64,000 bases of DNA, taken from Aminobacter aminovorans (GTDB taxonomy: Bacteria > Pseudomonadota > Alphaproteobacteria > Rhizobiales > Rhizobiaceae). Below are positions 7,975 through 16,301 of this stretch, piece by piece (position 1 is the first letter of the stretch; each line of letters starts with the position of its first letter). Position numbers and translations under genes: made by a program. The notes below the pieces were generated by a model. The model saw only the letters and a program-made list of their open reading frames with translations. It did no database searches and was not told where the DNA came from. The stretch spans positions 124,001 to 188,000 of the forward strand of contig NZ_UFSM01000003.1 of NCBI RefSeq assembly GCF_900445235.1. The letters are read 5' to 3'.

Positions 7975-8895
7975 TCAGCGCGCCACCCGGTAGCCGTAGG
8001 CCCTGTCGAGTTCGAGTTCGCGGACGATACGGATGCCGTCTTCAAGCAAGCTGGGGTCAGCGGCCCGGAGCGGTTTGCGCAGCGGTCCCGCCGGCAGGCC
8101 GACCGCTGCCATCAGCGACTTCATCGAAACGGGATTAACGGCCGCATAGGCGAAATGCAGCATCGGCAAGTTCCGCAGCCAGGCCGAGCGGCAGGCGAAT
8201 GCGTCTTCGCCTGCTTCCCATGGCTTGGAGATGACCGCCATCTCGCGCGGGATGATGTTGCCAGTCATGTTCGCGGTGCCATGGCCGCCCAGCGCCATGG
8301 TCGGGATCACCAGGCCGAGATTCGGCGAGCAGCAGCACATGACCGAGATGTCGAGATCGGCACGGCAGACCTGGGCTACCTGGCCGACGCGCGTGGTCGA
8401 TTCCTTGAGCACGACTAGGTTCGGATGGGCAGAAATGCGCTGGATGTCGGTCCAGTGCAGGTCGGTCTTGACGCGCGGTGGATTGTTGTAGAAGCCGATC
8501 GGGAAGTCGACCGCATCGCAGACTTGCAGAACATACTCGACGATCGATTCATTGTCGGCGCAGATGTAGGAAGGTGCTGCAATGATGGCGCCGTCACCGC
8601 CTTCGTTCTTGGCATAGCGCACCAAATCGATCGTGCCCTGGGTGTTGGAGCCGGTGCAGCCGAAGTAGAGGAGCATGTCGCCGCGCGGCATCTTTGCCGT
8701 TTCGGTGATAATCATGCGCCGCTCTTCCGGGGTCAGCATCGAGACCTCCCCCGTCGAACCCATGATCAGGATCGCCTTTGTGTGGTTTTGCCGGTGAAAA
8801 TCGAGCAGGCTGCCAAAACCTGCCAGATCTACCGAGCCGTCGGCGTTCATCGGCGTGATCAGCGCCACGAACGACCCATCTGGTTTTTTATGCAC
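7975..8895 (-). CDS. Dihydrodipicolinate synthase/N-acetylneuraminate lyase family protein
   Basis: The start chosen is a GTG at 8893-8895 preceded by TGGAGG with 5 nt spacing. It gives 306 residues, the normal family length; the longer frame to 9054 adds unrelated sequence. The class I aldolase barrel is evident: GSTGE at 46-50 (pyruvate carboxylate binding), GFYNNPP with Tyr136, and the Schiff-base Lys in VVLKEST at residue 164. The family includes DapA, KDG/KDPG-like aldolases and hydratase-aldolases. The gene lies outside any lysine operon, next to a TetR regulator, so a catabolic 2-oxoacid aldolase or dehydratase role is more likely than lysine biosynthesis. Confidence 0.85.
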   Translation of the reverse strand: MHKKPDGSFVALITPMNADGSVDLAGFGSLLDFHRQNHTKAILIMGSTGEVSMLTPEERRMIITETAKMPRGDMLLYFGCTGSNTQGTIDLVRYAKNEGGDGAIIAAPSYICADNESIVEYVLQVCDAVDFPIGFYNNPPRVKTDLHWTDIQRISAHPNLVVLKESTTRVGQVAQVCRADLDISVMCCCSPNLGLVIPTMALGGHGTANMTGNIIPREMAVISKPWEAGEDAFACRSAWLRNLPMLHFAYAAVNPVSMKSLMAAVGLPAGPLRKPLRAADPSLLEDGIRIVRELELDRAYGYRVAR

Positions 8896-8941
8896 GACAG
8901 CCTCCAGTCGGGTCACCCAGCCAAGCCAAGGTGAACGCCCA

Positions 8942-8973
8942 TTTGAAATGCTTGTTTCAAACGTATGTTTGAA
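8942..8973. promoter_or_regulatory. Overlapping palindromes upstream of the DHDPS-like gene
   Basis: TTCAAAC-GTAT-GTTTGAA is a perfect 7-4-7 palindrome at 8956-8973, the form of many TetR-family operators. A further TTTGAAA at 8942-8948 pairs with the TTTCAAA at 8955-8961, so three alternating half-sites lie 47-78 nt upstream of the GTG start. Binding by the neighbouring TetR protein is an inference. Confidence 0.5.
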
Positions 8974-9105
8974 TCTTAAGGACGCATTGTCAATGGCACG
9001 GGCACGTCGCGCTCGGGCATCACCACTCGTTTGGGCTGTCATGCAAGGTTGCATGACGTGACGAAGCTGGAACGGCGTTCGCCATTATGCGGCTGCTCCC
9101 GGGCG

Positions 9106-9975
9106 TCAGAGATTGGACAGCAGCTTCATCGCCCCGCGAAAGAGTATGCCGTCCGGATCAGCCAATGTTTGACTGACCTCGAAATGGTTCTGGCCCGGGA
9201 CGAGAAACAAATCACCTGGCTTGCCGGCTTCGACCAGGCCGGCGTGCAGCGCTCTCGCTTGCCGGCGGTATTCGTCAGTTTCGGCCTCGCCATAGGCGAC
9301 GGCAATCGGGCAGCTGATGCGCTTGATATGGCGCATCGGGCTGAACATGTGCACTTCCTCATTGCTCAGCTTCAAATAGGCCCCGCGCGCGCTCAGCATC
9401 GCCCCTTCCAGATCATAGGTCCCGCTGGCACACATCGCGGCTTTCACCACGCCGGGCGCAATCTGGCTTTCCGTCTCGGCAGTCAGGGCAGATGCGACGA
9501 GATGCGCACCAGACGAATGACCGATAGCCAGCAGTTTCCTGGCATCACAGCCAAGCTCGGCCGCGTGATCCGACAGCCAGCCGATACCGCACTGAACCTG
9601 CCGCACCATATCGGGCAGGCGCGCGTCGGGAATGCTGGTGAAGTCGAGCACCGCGAAATTCACCCCGGCGGCCACGAAAGCCTCGGCGGCGAAGGCGCTG
9701 TCTAGGCGGTCGAGCGTTCGCCATGCGCCGCCATGGACATAGACCACCAGCGGCGCGCCCGGCTCATTGGCACGAAACAGGTCGATCCGGTCGGACCCGC
9801 CGCAGCCGTAAGTGAGGCTCCGGCACCCCAGTCGCTGATGCGCGGCCAGGCTCGCCGCGCGATACCAGGCAATGATCTCGCTGGCGTTGGCCGCCCAGGC
9901 GCTCTGGTTGTAGTTCAGGTCGAGCCGTTGCTGATCGTAGTCGAGGAAGACATGTTCGGCGTTCTGCTTGTTCAT
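9106..9975 (-). CDS. Alpha/beta-hydrolase, probable arylformamidase (kynurenine formamidase)
   Basis: The 289-residue protein has the esterase/lipase-type oxyanion motif VYVHGGAW, the nucleophile elbow GHSSGAH, a late Asp region (AYGEAETDEYRRQA) and the catalytic His in GQNHFEV. This arrangement matches the HGGxW-containing formamidases that convert N-formylkynurenine to kynurenine. The kynureninase gene at 12682, three genes away, supports that role. It is not the metal-dependent KynB family, so I give no symbol. The start has only a weak ribosome-binding site. A general carbamate/ester hydrolase remains possible. Confidence 0.72.
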   Translation of the reverse strand: MNKQNAEHVFLDYDQQRLDLNYNQSAWAANASEIIAWYRAASLAAHQRLGCRSLTYGCGGSDRIDLFRANEPGAPLVVYVHGGAWRTLDRLDSAFAAEAFVAAGVNFAVLDFTSIPDARLPDMVRQVQCGIGWLSDHAAELGCDARKLLAIGHSSGAHLVASALTAETESQIAPGVVKAAMCASGTYDLEGAMLSARGAYLKLSNEEVHMFSPMRHIKRISCPIAVAYGEAETDEYRRQARALHAGLVEAGKPGDLFLVPGQNHFEVSQTLADPDGILFRGAMKLLSNL

Positions 9976-10019
9976 GGCGGGCTTTCGGGACTGCTGGCTC
10001 TATCAGGCGGCTGGCCGGC

Positions 10020-11699
10020 TCACAGTTGGCGGTGGACGATGCGGCCGTCGACCACCGTCAATTCCGAGCCGATCTGCGAAAGCATCTCGGCAGCACAGCT
10101 CAGCGGATCGGCCGACAGCACGGCAAGATCGGCCAGCTTGCCAACCGTGATGCTGCCCTTTTCCGCCTCCTCGAAGGTCAGTGCCGCACCGCCAAGTGCT
10201 GCGCATTCAAGCGCTTCTTCGCGCGTCAGAGCCTGCTCGGGCGCGATCAGCGCGCCTAGCCGGTCGCGTCGGTTGACGGCATGCGCGATGGAATGGAACA
10301 GGCTGAGCGGGACGTTGTCGCTGCCAAACGAGATCGGCACGCCGGCGTCGCGCAGCGCGCGCAGCGGCACGATCTCCCCGGCGCGCTCGTGCCCCAGTTT
10401 TTCGACCAGTTCGCTGCCGCGCTTGTAGAGATAGGCGCTGAGATGGGTGGTGACGGCGAGGCCCAGGCCGGCGACCTGCTTGACCTGGCCCGGTGTCAGG
10501 CTGACGATGTGGCCGAGCACCCAACGCTGATCGGAGATCGGTGCGATATCATCGACCTCGGCGAACAGGTCGAGCATGTTCGGCAGGATGCCGACGGCGC
10601 GGATGCCATTGCGGGCCGCCTCGACGAGGACCGTCTTCAGCGCTTCGCGCGGCAACGACGAATTGTAGTGAAAGCCCGCCCAACCGGTCTGCGGGAAGGC
10701 CGCGCTGCGCAGCTCGCGCTCGACCGAATTGTCGATCTCGCCATACAGGCCGGACATGGCGAGCCACTGGTCGCCAAGGCCACGGCCGGCCAGCCAATGG
10801 CCCCATGATTTCAGCAGCGCACGGCAGTCTTCCGGCGAGGTCGAACCCCATGCCGGGCTGAAGATCATCGCGGCGCGCACGGTCTGCCGGCCCGTCGCCC
10901 GAACATCGCGATAAGCGTCGAGCACCTCCGAGGCGACACCGTGCCCCTCGAACACGCTCGTCGTGCCGGCGCGGTTATAGGCCTGCATCGAGGCAGCGAG
11001 TGCCGTCACGCGCTCGGACGGGCTGAAATGCGGCGCCTGCCGCATCAGCGACAGCTCGACGACAGGCATCTTGTTGGTCTCGATGAAAATGCCGTTAGGC
11101 TCGCCAGTCGCATCGTCGCGGCAGATCTCGATCGAACCGCTCGGCGCAACTGTCGCCGCGTCGATGCCGGCCAGCTTGAGCGCGGCGCTGTTGGCGATCG
11201 AGACCAGTGGCAAGGTCGAGCGCCAATAGCCCCAGATCGAGCGGATGTAGACCGGATTGTCGGGGGCCGCGCGATCGAGATCCCAGCGATCGGGAAAGCG
11301 GCCTTCGGCAATGCCCGACAGCACATCCTCATAGCTTGGCGGCTCGCCGATCGGCATGGTCACGATCCACTCACCCGGCTTTTTGCTACCGGCTAGTGCA
11401 GCGATCTTGTCGACGATGTCCTCGATCGACCGGCACCCCGAAAGCGACGGCAGCGTGCTCTTGAGGCCTTCGCGATCCATATGGGCGTGGCCGTCGACAA
11501 AACCGGCAACGACGGTTCGTCCGGCCAGATCGATGATCTCGGTATCAGTCTTTGCCAGCGCTGCAATTTCCGCCGATGTGCCAAGTGCGGCAATGCGCTG
11601 ACCGGCAATCGCCACAGCCGCGTGAATGCCGTCGTCAGCGACGACCCTGCCGTTGAGCAGCACAAGCGTCGGGCTGCAATTGGAAGAAGCGGTGGCCAT
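10020..11699 (-). CDS. Amidohydrolase family protein (YtcJ/Amidohydro_3 type)
   Basis: The start is ATG 11697-11699 (MATASSN), preceded by GAGGACGCCC; the longer frame adds 33 unrelated residues. The protein has 559 residues. The metal-site entry motif FVDGHAHMD, a central GRGLGDQWLAMSGLYGEID, the HIVSLTPGQV segment, the SFGSDNVPLS motif and the C-terminal GSITVGKLADLAVLSADPL composite-domain strand are typical of the YtcJ-like metal-dependent hydrolases. They act on amide, formamide or related C-N bonds. It sits between the arylformamidase and the FCD regulator on the same strand. A role in the same aromatic amide pathway is likely, but the substrate is unknown. Confidence 0.85.
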   Translation of the reverse strand: MATASSNCSPTLVLLNGRVVADDGIHAAVAIAGQRIAALGTSAEIAALAKTDTEIIDLAGRTVVAGFVDGHAHMDREGLKSTLPSLSGCRSIEDIVDKIAALAGSKKPGEWIVTMPIGEPPSYEDVLSGIAEGRFPDRWDLDRAAPDNPVYIRSIWGYWRSTLPLVSIANSAALKLAGIDAATVAPSGSIEICRDDATGEPNGIFIETNKMPVVELSLMRQAPHFSPSERVTALAASMQAYNRAGTTSVFEGHGVASEVLDAYRDVRATGRQTVRAAMIFSPAWGSTSPEDCRALLKSWGHWLAGRGLGDQWLAMSGLYGEIDNSVERELRSAAFPQTGWAGFHYNSSLPREALKTVLVEAARNGIRAVGILPNMLDLFAEVDDIAPISDQRWVLGHIVSLTPGQVKQVAGLGLAVTTHLSAYLYKRGSELVEKLGHERAGEIVPLRALRDAGVPISFGSDNVPLSLFHSIAHAVNRRDRLGALIAPEQALTREEALECAALGGAALTFEEAEKGSITVGKLADLAVLSADPLSCAAEMLSQIGSELTVVDGRIVHRQL

Positions 11700-11803
11700 G
11701 GGCGTCCTCGAAGAATGTGTATGCCTGTTGTCGTCACAGTGTCGGCTTCGGGCGCGACAAAAGACGCGCACGCCAAGGTTTCGGCCAACTGCCGGCATCG
11801 GGA

Positions 11804-12529
11804 TCAGCCGGTGAAATCGACCGCCACGTAGACCTGCTTGGTCAGTTCGATATGGGCGCCGAGCAAGGAGACTGCGCGGTCGATATCGTGATCAAGCGCC
11901 GCGTTCATCAGCTCGGTATGCGGCTCGAGCGCCAGCGCATCGCGCAGCGCCTGGTAGGTGGTGCTTTCGCGCCATTCCGGCCCTTTCGACGCAGCAAGGC
12001 CGGGCGTAATTGCCAGAATGCGATGATGCCGGCGCAGTTGATCCTTGATCTGCATGTAGAACCGCATCAGCCATTGCGACTTGCTTGCCGAAAGCAGTGC
12101 CAGGTGAAACGCCTCGTGACGCTCCTTCCAGTCGCTGATGACCTGCTCTTGCGGATTCTCGACCGGGGGCTTGCACCGCGACAGGCGGAAATGCGCCGCC
12201 ACCAGCGCTGTCTCCCACGCCTCATCGCCATTGGCGATGGAGTCCGCCAGCATGGGCAGTTCGATCAGCCGGCGTGCATTGGTCAGATCGGTCAGCTCTT
12301 CGAGCGAGACCGGCGCGACGGTGTAGCCCTTGTTGGCGCTCGAGATGACGAGATATTCGGCCTCCAGCCGCGACAGCGCCTCGCGCAGCGGCGTCCAGCC
12401 AATGCCGTAGGCGTCTCGCATCGCACCAAGCTTCAGCGGCGTGCCCGGCATCAGTCGGGTTTCCAGAATCTCCTGGCGCAAGGTGCGATACGCGAATTCC
12501 GTCTTGGTGCCGACCTCTGTCTCGTCCAT
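11804..12529 (-). CDS. GntR-family regulator, FCD subfamily
   Basis: The 241-residue protein has an N-terminal winged helix (FAYRTLRQEILETRLMPGTPLKLGAMRDAYGIGWTPLREALSRLEAEYLV) and a C-terminal FCD helical bundle. Candidate metal-ligand residues of the bundle (Asp in RRLIEL..., His in RHEAFH) are visible. It is divergent from kynureninase with about 150 nt between them, which places it as the probable regulator of the arylformamidase-amidohydrolase and kynureninase-transporter units. A GGGGGA Shine-Dalgarno precedes the ATG. The palindrome at 12555-12566 is a plausible target. Confidence 0.88.
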   Translation of the reverse strand: MDETEVGTKTEFAYRTLRQEILETRLMPGTPLKLGAMRDAYGIGWTPLREALSRLEAEYLVISSANKGYTVAPVSLEELTDLTNARRLIELPMLADSIANGDEAWETALVAAHFRLSRCKPPVENPQEQVISDWKERHEAFHLALLSASKSQWLMRFYMQIKDQLRRHHRILAITPGLAASKGPEWRESTTYQALRDALALEPHTELMNAALDHDIDRAVSLLGAHIELTKQVYVAVDFTG

Positions 12530-12554
12530 GCGTCCCCCTCATATAATCTGGATA

Positions 12555-12566
12555 GTTATATATAAC
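12555..12566. promoter_or_regulatory. Palindrome, candidate GntR operator
   Basis: GTTATATATAAC is a perfect 12-nt palindrome in an unusually AT-rich island of the divergent regulator/kynureninase intergenic region. A second run, AATTATATATAT, starts at 12583. Position and form fit a GntR-type operator controlling both directions, but this is inference. Confidence 0.4.
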
Positions 12567-12597
12567 ACCGCAGTGGAAGTCGAATTATATATATCTG

Positions 12598-12626
12598 TTG
12601 ACAGCTTCGATAATCGGAAGAATGAT
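12598..12626 (+). promoter_or_regulatory. Possible kynureninase promoter
   Basis: A perfect TTGACA (12598-12603) is followed after 17 nt by AATGAT (12621-12626), with the kynureninase ATG 56 nt further on. The -10 is imperfect. The AT-rich palindromic region is just upstream. Confidence 0.4.
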
Positions 12627-12681
12627 CGAAGCCGATAGGTTTCGCATATACGAAACTCATGGCGACGACAGCAGAGGCACG

Positions 12682-13947
12682 ATGAACCAGGCAGTATCCG
12701 TGAAGGTGGCAAGTGTGCCGCTTGAGATCGAGCAGCGCGACGCGGCCGATCCGCTGCGCCATTTGCAGGCGCGCTTCCATCTTCCGCAGGGCAAGGTCTA
12801 TCTCGCCGGCAATTCGCTCGGCCCAGCGCCCGTGGCCGCATTCGACGACATCGAGGCCGCCGTGCGCAAGGAATGGGCCCAAGGTCTCGTCCAGAGCTGG
12901 AACGATGCCGACTGGTTCTCGCTTGTCGACACGCTGGGCGACCGCATCGGCGCGCTGGTCGGTGCCGCCCCCGGACAGACCGTTGCCTGCGACTCGGTTT
13001 CGATCAACGTGTACAAGGCGCTCCACGCCGGCCTGTCGCTGCGCCCGGGCCGCACCACCATCGTGGCCGAGGCCGGCAGCTTCCCGACCGATCTCTATGT
13101 CGCCGAAGGCGTCGTCGCCGGCCGCCCTGATATCAAGCTCCTGCTTGAGGGCGTCGATGCCGACGACATCGAGGAGCTGATCGACGAGCGCACCGCCGTC
13201 GTCCTGGTCAACCATGTCGACTACAAGTCCGGCGAGCTGCGCGACATGGCCGCCCTCACCAGCCGCATCCACGCCGCCGGCGCCATTGCGGTCTGGGATC
13301 TTTGCCACAGCGCCGGCGTCATCGCCGTTGAGCTTGACGCCTGCGATGTCGATCTGGCCATCGGCTGCACCTACAAGTACCTGAACTGCGGTCCTGGTGC
13401 GCCTGCCTTCATCTATGCCGCCAAACGCCACCAGGCGACGCTGCGCCAGCCGCTTTCGGGCTGGTGGGGCCATGCCGCGCCGTTTGCCTTCGAGGTCGGC
13501 TATCGCCCGGACAGTGGCGCGCGGCGTCTGTTGTGCGGCACCCAGCCGATCCTGTCACTGCGCGCGCTCAATACCGGTCTTGCCGCCATCGAAGACGTCG
13601 CCATGGTCGACATTCGCGCCAAGAGCCTAGCGATGTCGGACCTGTTCATCGACCTGGTCGAGCAAACCTGTCGCGACCACGGCGCCACCATCGTCACCCC
13701 GCGCGACCACGCCATCCGCGGCAGCCAGGTCTCGATCACCTTCAAAAATGGCTACGCGGTCGTACAGGCACTGATGGCGCGCGGCATCGTCGGCGATTTC
13801 CGCGCGCCCGACATGATGCGTTTCGGCTTTGCGCCGGCCTATCTCAGCTTCGCCGACGTCTACCGCGCCGCCGATGCCTTCAACGACGTGATGACATCTG
13901 GCAGCTGGCGTGAAGAGCGCTTCAACAGGCGCCGTGCCGTCACCTGA
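12682..13947 (+). CDS. kynU: Kynureninase
   Basis: ATG 12682 (MNQAVSV) follows AGAGGCACG and gives 421 residues, the usual size; the longer frame would start inside the putative promoter. It is a fold-type I PLP enzyme: VYLAGNSLGP at the N-terminus, WDLCHSAGVIAVEL with the cofactor Asp region, and the Schiff-base Lys232 in CTYKYLNCGPGAPAF. The C-terminal FGFAPAYLSFADV motif is also typical. The enzyme hydrolyses kynurenine to anthranilate and alanine. It is first in a plus-strand unit with an amino-acid ABC importer. No tryptophan dioxygenase or anthranilate-degrading gene is seen in the window. Confidence 0.92.
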   Translation: MNQAVSVKVASVPLEIEQRDAADPLRHLQARFHLPQGKVYLAGNSLGPAPVAAFDDIEAAVRKEWAQGLVQSWNDADWFSLVDTLGDRIGALVGAAPGQTVACDSVSINVYKALHAGLSLRPGRTTIVAEAGSFPTDLYVAEGVVAGRPDIKLLLEGVDADDIEELIDERTAVVLVNHVDYKSGELRDMAALTSRIHAAGAIAVWDLCHSAGVIAVELDACDVDLAIGCTYKYLNCGPGAPAFIYAAKRHQATLRQPLSGWWGHAAPFAFEVGYRPDSGARRLLCGTQPILSLRALNTGLAAIEDVAMVDIRAKSLAMSDLFIDLVEQTCRDHGATIVTPRDHAIRGSQVSITFKNGYAVVQALMARGIVGDFRAPDMMRFGFAPAYLSFADVYRAADAFNDVMTSGSWREERFNRRRAVT

Positions 13948-14036
13948 AAGTCCGGCGCGCCCGGTCGAAGCGCGCCGTCTCATACCGGTCGAACCGGAGC
14001 ACGCCGTCCAAGGGGGGCGGCGGCAACTCTCCGCAA

Positions 14037-14059
14037 CCCTTGGCCACAGTGGCCAAGGG
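14037..14059 (+). repeat. 23-nt perfect palindrome between kynU and the binding-protein gene
   Basis: CCCTTGGCCAC-A-GTGGCCAAGGG forms a strong hairpin in the kynU-importer spacer, 31 nt before the importer binding-protein start. It has no T-tract, so it looks more like an intercistronic mRNA processing or stability hairpin, or an operator, than a terminator. Confidence 0.6.
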
Positions 14060-14089
14060 CAAGCCGGAGCACCAAGGGAGGGATATCCA

Positions 14090-15124
14090 ATGAACAACCT
14101 GCTCAACAACAGGCTGGCTGCTGCCATGCTTCTGGCGGCTGCTGCCGGCGCGAGCGCGCCGGCACAGGCAGGCGCCACCATCGACGCCATCCGCCAGCGC
14201 GGTGAAGTCGTGTGCGGTGTTTCCACCGGCATCGGCGGCTTCTCGATCGCCGACAGCTCGGGCCAGTGGACCGGCCTGACCACCGATTTCTGTCGCGCCG
14301 TCTCGGCGGCGGTGCTTGGCGACGCCGCCAAGGAAAAGTTCGTGCCGCTCAGCCCCCAGCAGCGCTTCACCGCCCTGCAGTCGGGTGAAGTCGACATGCT
14401 GACAACCGTCGCCACCTGGACGCTGACCCGCGACGCTTCGCTCGGCCTGCTCTATGCCGGGGTCTATTTCTATGACGGCCAGGGCTTCCTGGTGCCCAAG
14501 TCGCTTGACCTCAAGGGCGCGCGCGACCTCGACGGCGCCTCCATCTGCACCGCCACTGGCACCACCAGCGAGCTCAACCTCGCCGACTACTTCCGTGCCA
14601 ACGGCAAGAAGTTCACCCCAGTCGTCTTCGAATCCCAGAACGAGGCGCGCGCCGCCTTCTTCTCCGGCCGCTGCCAGGCGTTCTCCGCCGACATGTCCTA
14701 CCTGTCGTCGGTTCGCGCGTCCGACGCGCCCAACCCCGACGAATGGGTAATCCTGCCCGAAATGATCTCCAAGGAACCGCTTGGTCCCGTCGTCGGCCGC
14801 AACGACCTCGAATGGTACACGGTTGCCAAGTGGACGCTGATGGCGCTGATCGAGGCCGAGGAAAAGGGCATCACCCAGGGCAATGTCGACCAGATGAAGG
14901 ACAGCCAGGACCCGACCATCCAGCGCCTGCTCGGCACCTCTGGCGACATGGGCGAAAAGCTCGGTCTCGACGCCGGCTGGGCCTATCGCGCCATCAAGCG
15001 TGGCGGCAATTACGGCGAGATCTTCGAACGCAATGTCGGCCCGAAGACGCCGCTGCGCATGGAGCGCAACGCCAACGCCCTGTGGACGCAGGGCGGCCAG
15101 ATGTACGCCCTGCCCGTGCGATGA
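14090..15124 (+). CDS. Amino-acid ABC transporter substrate-binding protein (AapJ-like)
   Basis: ATG 14090 follows a strong GGGAGGG and gives 344 residues. Residues 1-26 form a Sec signal peptide ending APAQAG. The mature protein begins ATIDAIRQRGEVVCGVSTG and continues SGQWTGLTTDFCRAVSAAVLG, the typical entry of general L-amino-acid (AapJ/BztA) binding proteins. It acts in the periplasm. Its position directly after kynureninase suggests that the ligand is kynurenine, tryptophan or a related aromatic amino acid. This is inference from context, as ligand residues cannot be read reliably. Two permease genes follow. Confidence 0.88.
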   Translation: MNNLLNNRLAAAMLLAAAAGASAPAQAGATIDAIRQRGEVVCGVSTGIGGFSIADSSGQWTGLTTDFCRAVSAAVLGDAAKEKFVPLSPQQRFTALQSGEVDMLTTVATWTLTRDASLGLLYAGVYFYDGQGFLVPKSLDLKGARDLDGASICTATGTTSELNLADYFRANGKKFTPVVFESQNEARAAFFSGRCQAFSADMSYLSSVRASDAPNPDEWVILPEMISKEPLGPVVGRNDLEWYTVAKWTLMALIEAEEKGITQGNVDQMKDSQDPTIQRLLGTSGDMGEKLGLDAGWAYRAIKRGGNYGEIFERNVGPKTPLRMERNANALWTQGGQMYALPVR

Positions 15125-15128
15125 GCCG

Positions 15129-16301
15129 ATGACGGGCGCATCTCATTCAATGCGTTTGGCGGGAGGCTGGAGCGATCCGGCCTTTCGCGCTGTCGCCACC
15201 CAGGCCATGGTGCTCGCGCTCGTCGCGGGCATCATCGCATTCCTTGCCGTCAACCTGATCGGCAACCTCGAAGAGCGTTCGATCCGCACCGGCTTCGGCT
15301 TCCTCTGGCAGGCCTCCGGTTTTGAAATCGGCCAGAGCTTCATCCCCTACAGCGCCAGCTCCACCTTCGCCAAGGCTCTGCTCGTCGGCCTGCTCAACAC
15401 GCTGGTCGTGGCTATCCTCGGCATCGTCTTGTCGACCATCGTCGGCACCATCGTCGGTGTAGCCTCGCTGTCGCGCAATCCGCTCGTCAAGCCGCTGGCC
15501 ACCACCTATGTCGAGCTCGTCCGCAATGTGCCGCTGCTGCTCCAGCTTTATGTCTGGTATGCGGTGCTGACCCAGATGCTGCCGGCCGCATCCGCTGCGC
15601 CGCAGCTTCTGCCGGGACTGTATCTCGCCAAAAGCGGCCTGCATTTTCCGATCCTGCATTCCGGCGCGGGCCTTCTCTTTGGCGCGTTGATCGCCGGCGC
15701 CGCTGCCGCCCTTGCCTACGTCTCCTGGTCGCGCCGCCGCGCGGACCTGACCGGTGCGCCCGCCTTGTTGTGGCCGCGCGCCGTGCTGCTGCTCGGCCCG
15801 GCGATAGCCGCACTGCTGTTCCTCGCCGCCTCAACGCCTTTCGACGTGCCGGAGCCGACACGCTTCGGCTTTTCCGGCGGCGGGCTGGTGACGCCTGAAT
15901 TGACCGCGCTGCTGATTGGCCTGTCGCTCTACAACGCCGCCTTCATCGCCGAGATCCTGCGCGCCGGCATCATGTCGGTCAGCCGCAGCCAGTCGGAGGC
16001 AGCCGCCTCGCTTGGCCTCAGCCGCGCCCACACGCTGCGCCTGGTGATCATGCCGCAGGCGATGAAGGTCGCCGTGCCGCCGCTCGCCAGCCAGTATCTC
16101 AACCTGGCCAAGAACACCTCGCTGGCCATCGCCATCGGCTATCCCGACCTGATGTCGATCGGCAATACGATCATCAACCAGACCGGCCAGGCCATCGAGG
16201 TCATCGCCATCCTGATGGCGGTCTACCTGGCCATGAGCCTGTCGATCTCGGCGTTCATGAACTGGTACAATGCGCGTGTCGCGCTGGTGGGAATGAAATG
16301 A
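15129..16301 (+). CDS. Amino-acid ABC transporter permease (AapQ-like)
   Basis: ATG 15129, 4 nt after the binding-protein stop, gives 390 residues, the length of AapQ/BztB proteins, which carry an inserted periplasmic region between membrane segments. Several hydrophobic helices are visible (AMVLALVAGIIAFLAVNL, LLNTLVVAILGIVLSTIVGTIVGVAS). The EAA coupling loop is present near the C-terminus (SRSQSEAAASLGLSRAHTLRLVIMPQAMKVAVPPLASQYLNLAKNTSLA). It forms the inner-membrane channel with the next gene, which it overlaps by 4 nt. Confidence 0.9.
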   Translation: MTGASHSMRLAGGWSDPAFRAVATQAMVLALVAGIIAFLAVNLIGNLEERSIRTGFGFLWQASGFEIGQSFIPYSASSTFAKALLVGLLNTLVVAILGIVLSTIVGTIVGVASLSRNPLVKPLATTYVELVRNVPLLLQLYVWYAVLTQMLPAASAAPQLLPGLYLAKSGLHFPILHSGAGLLFGALIAGAAAALAYVSWSRRRADLTGAPALLWPRAVLLLGPAIAALLFLAASTPFDVPEPTRFGFSGGGLVTPELTALLIGLSLYNAAFIAEILRAGIMSVSRSQSEAAASLGLSRAHTLRLVIMPQAMKVAVPPLASQYLNLAKNTSLAIAIGYPDLMSIGNTIINQTGQAIEVIAILMAVYLAMSLSISAFMNWYNARVALVGMK

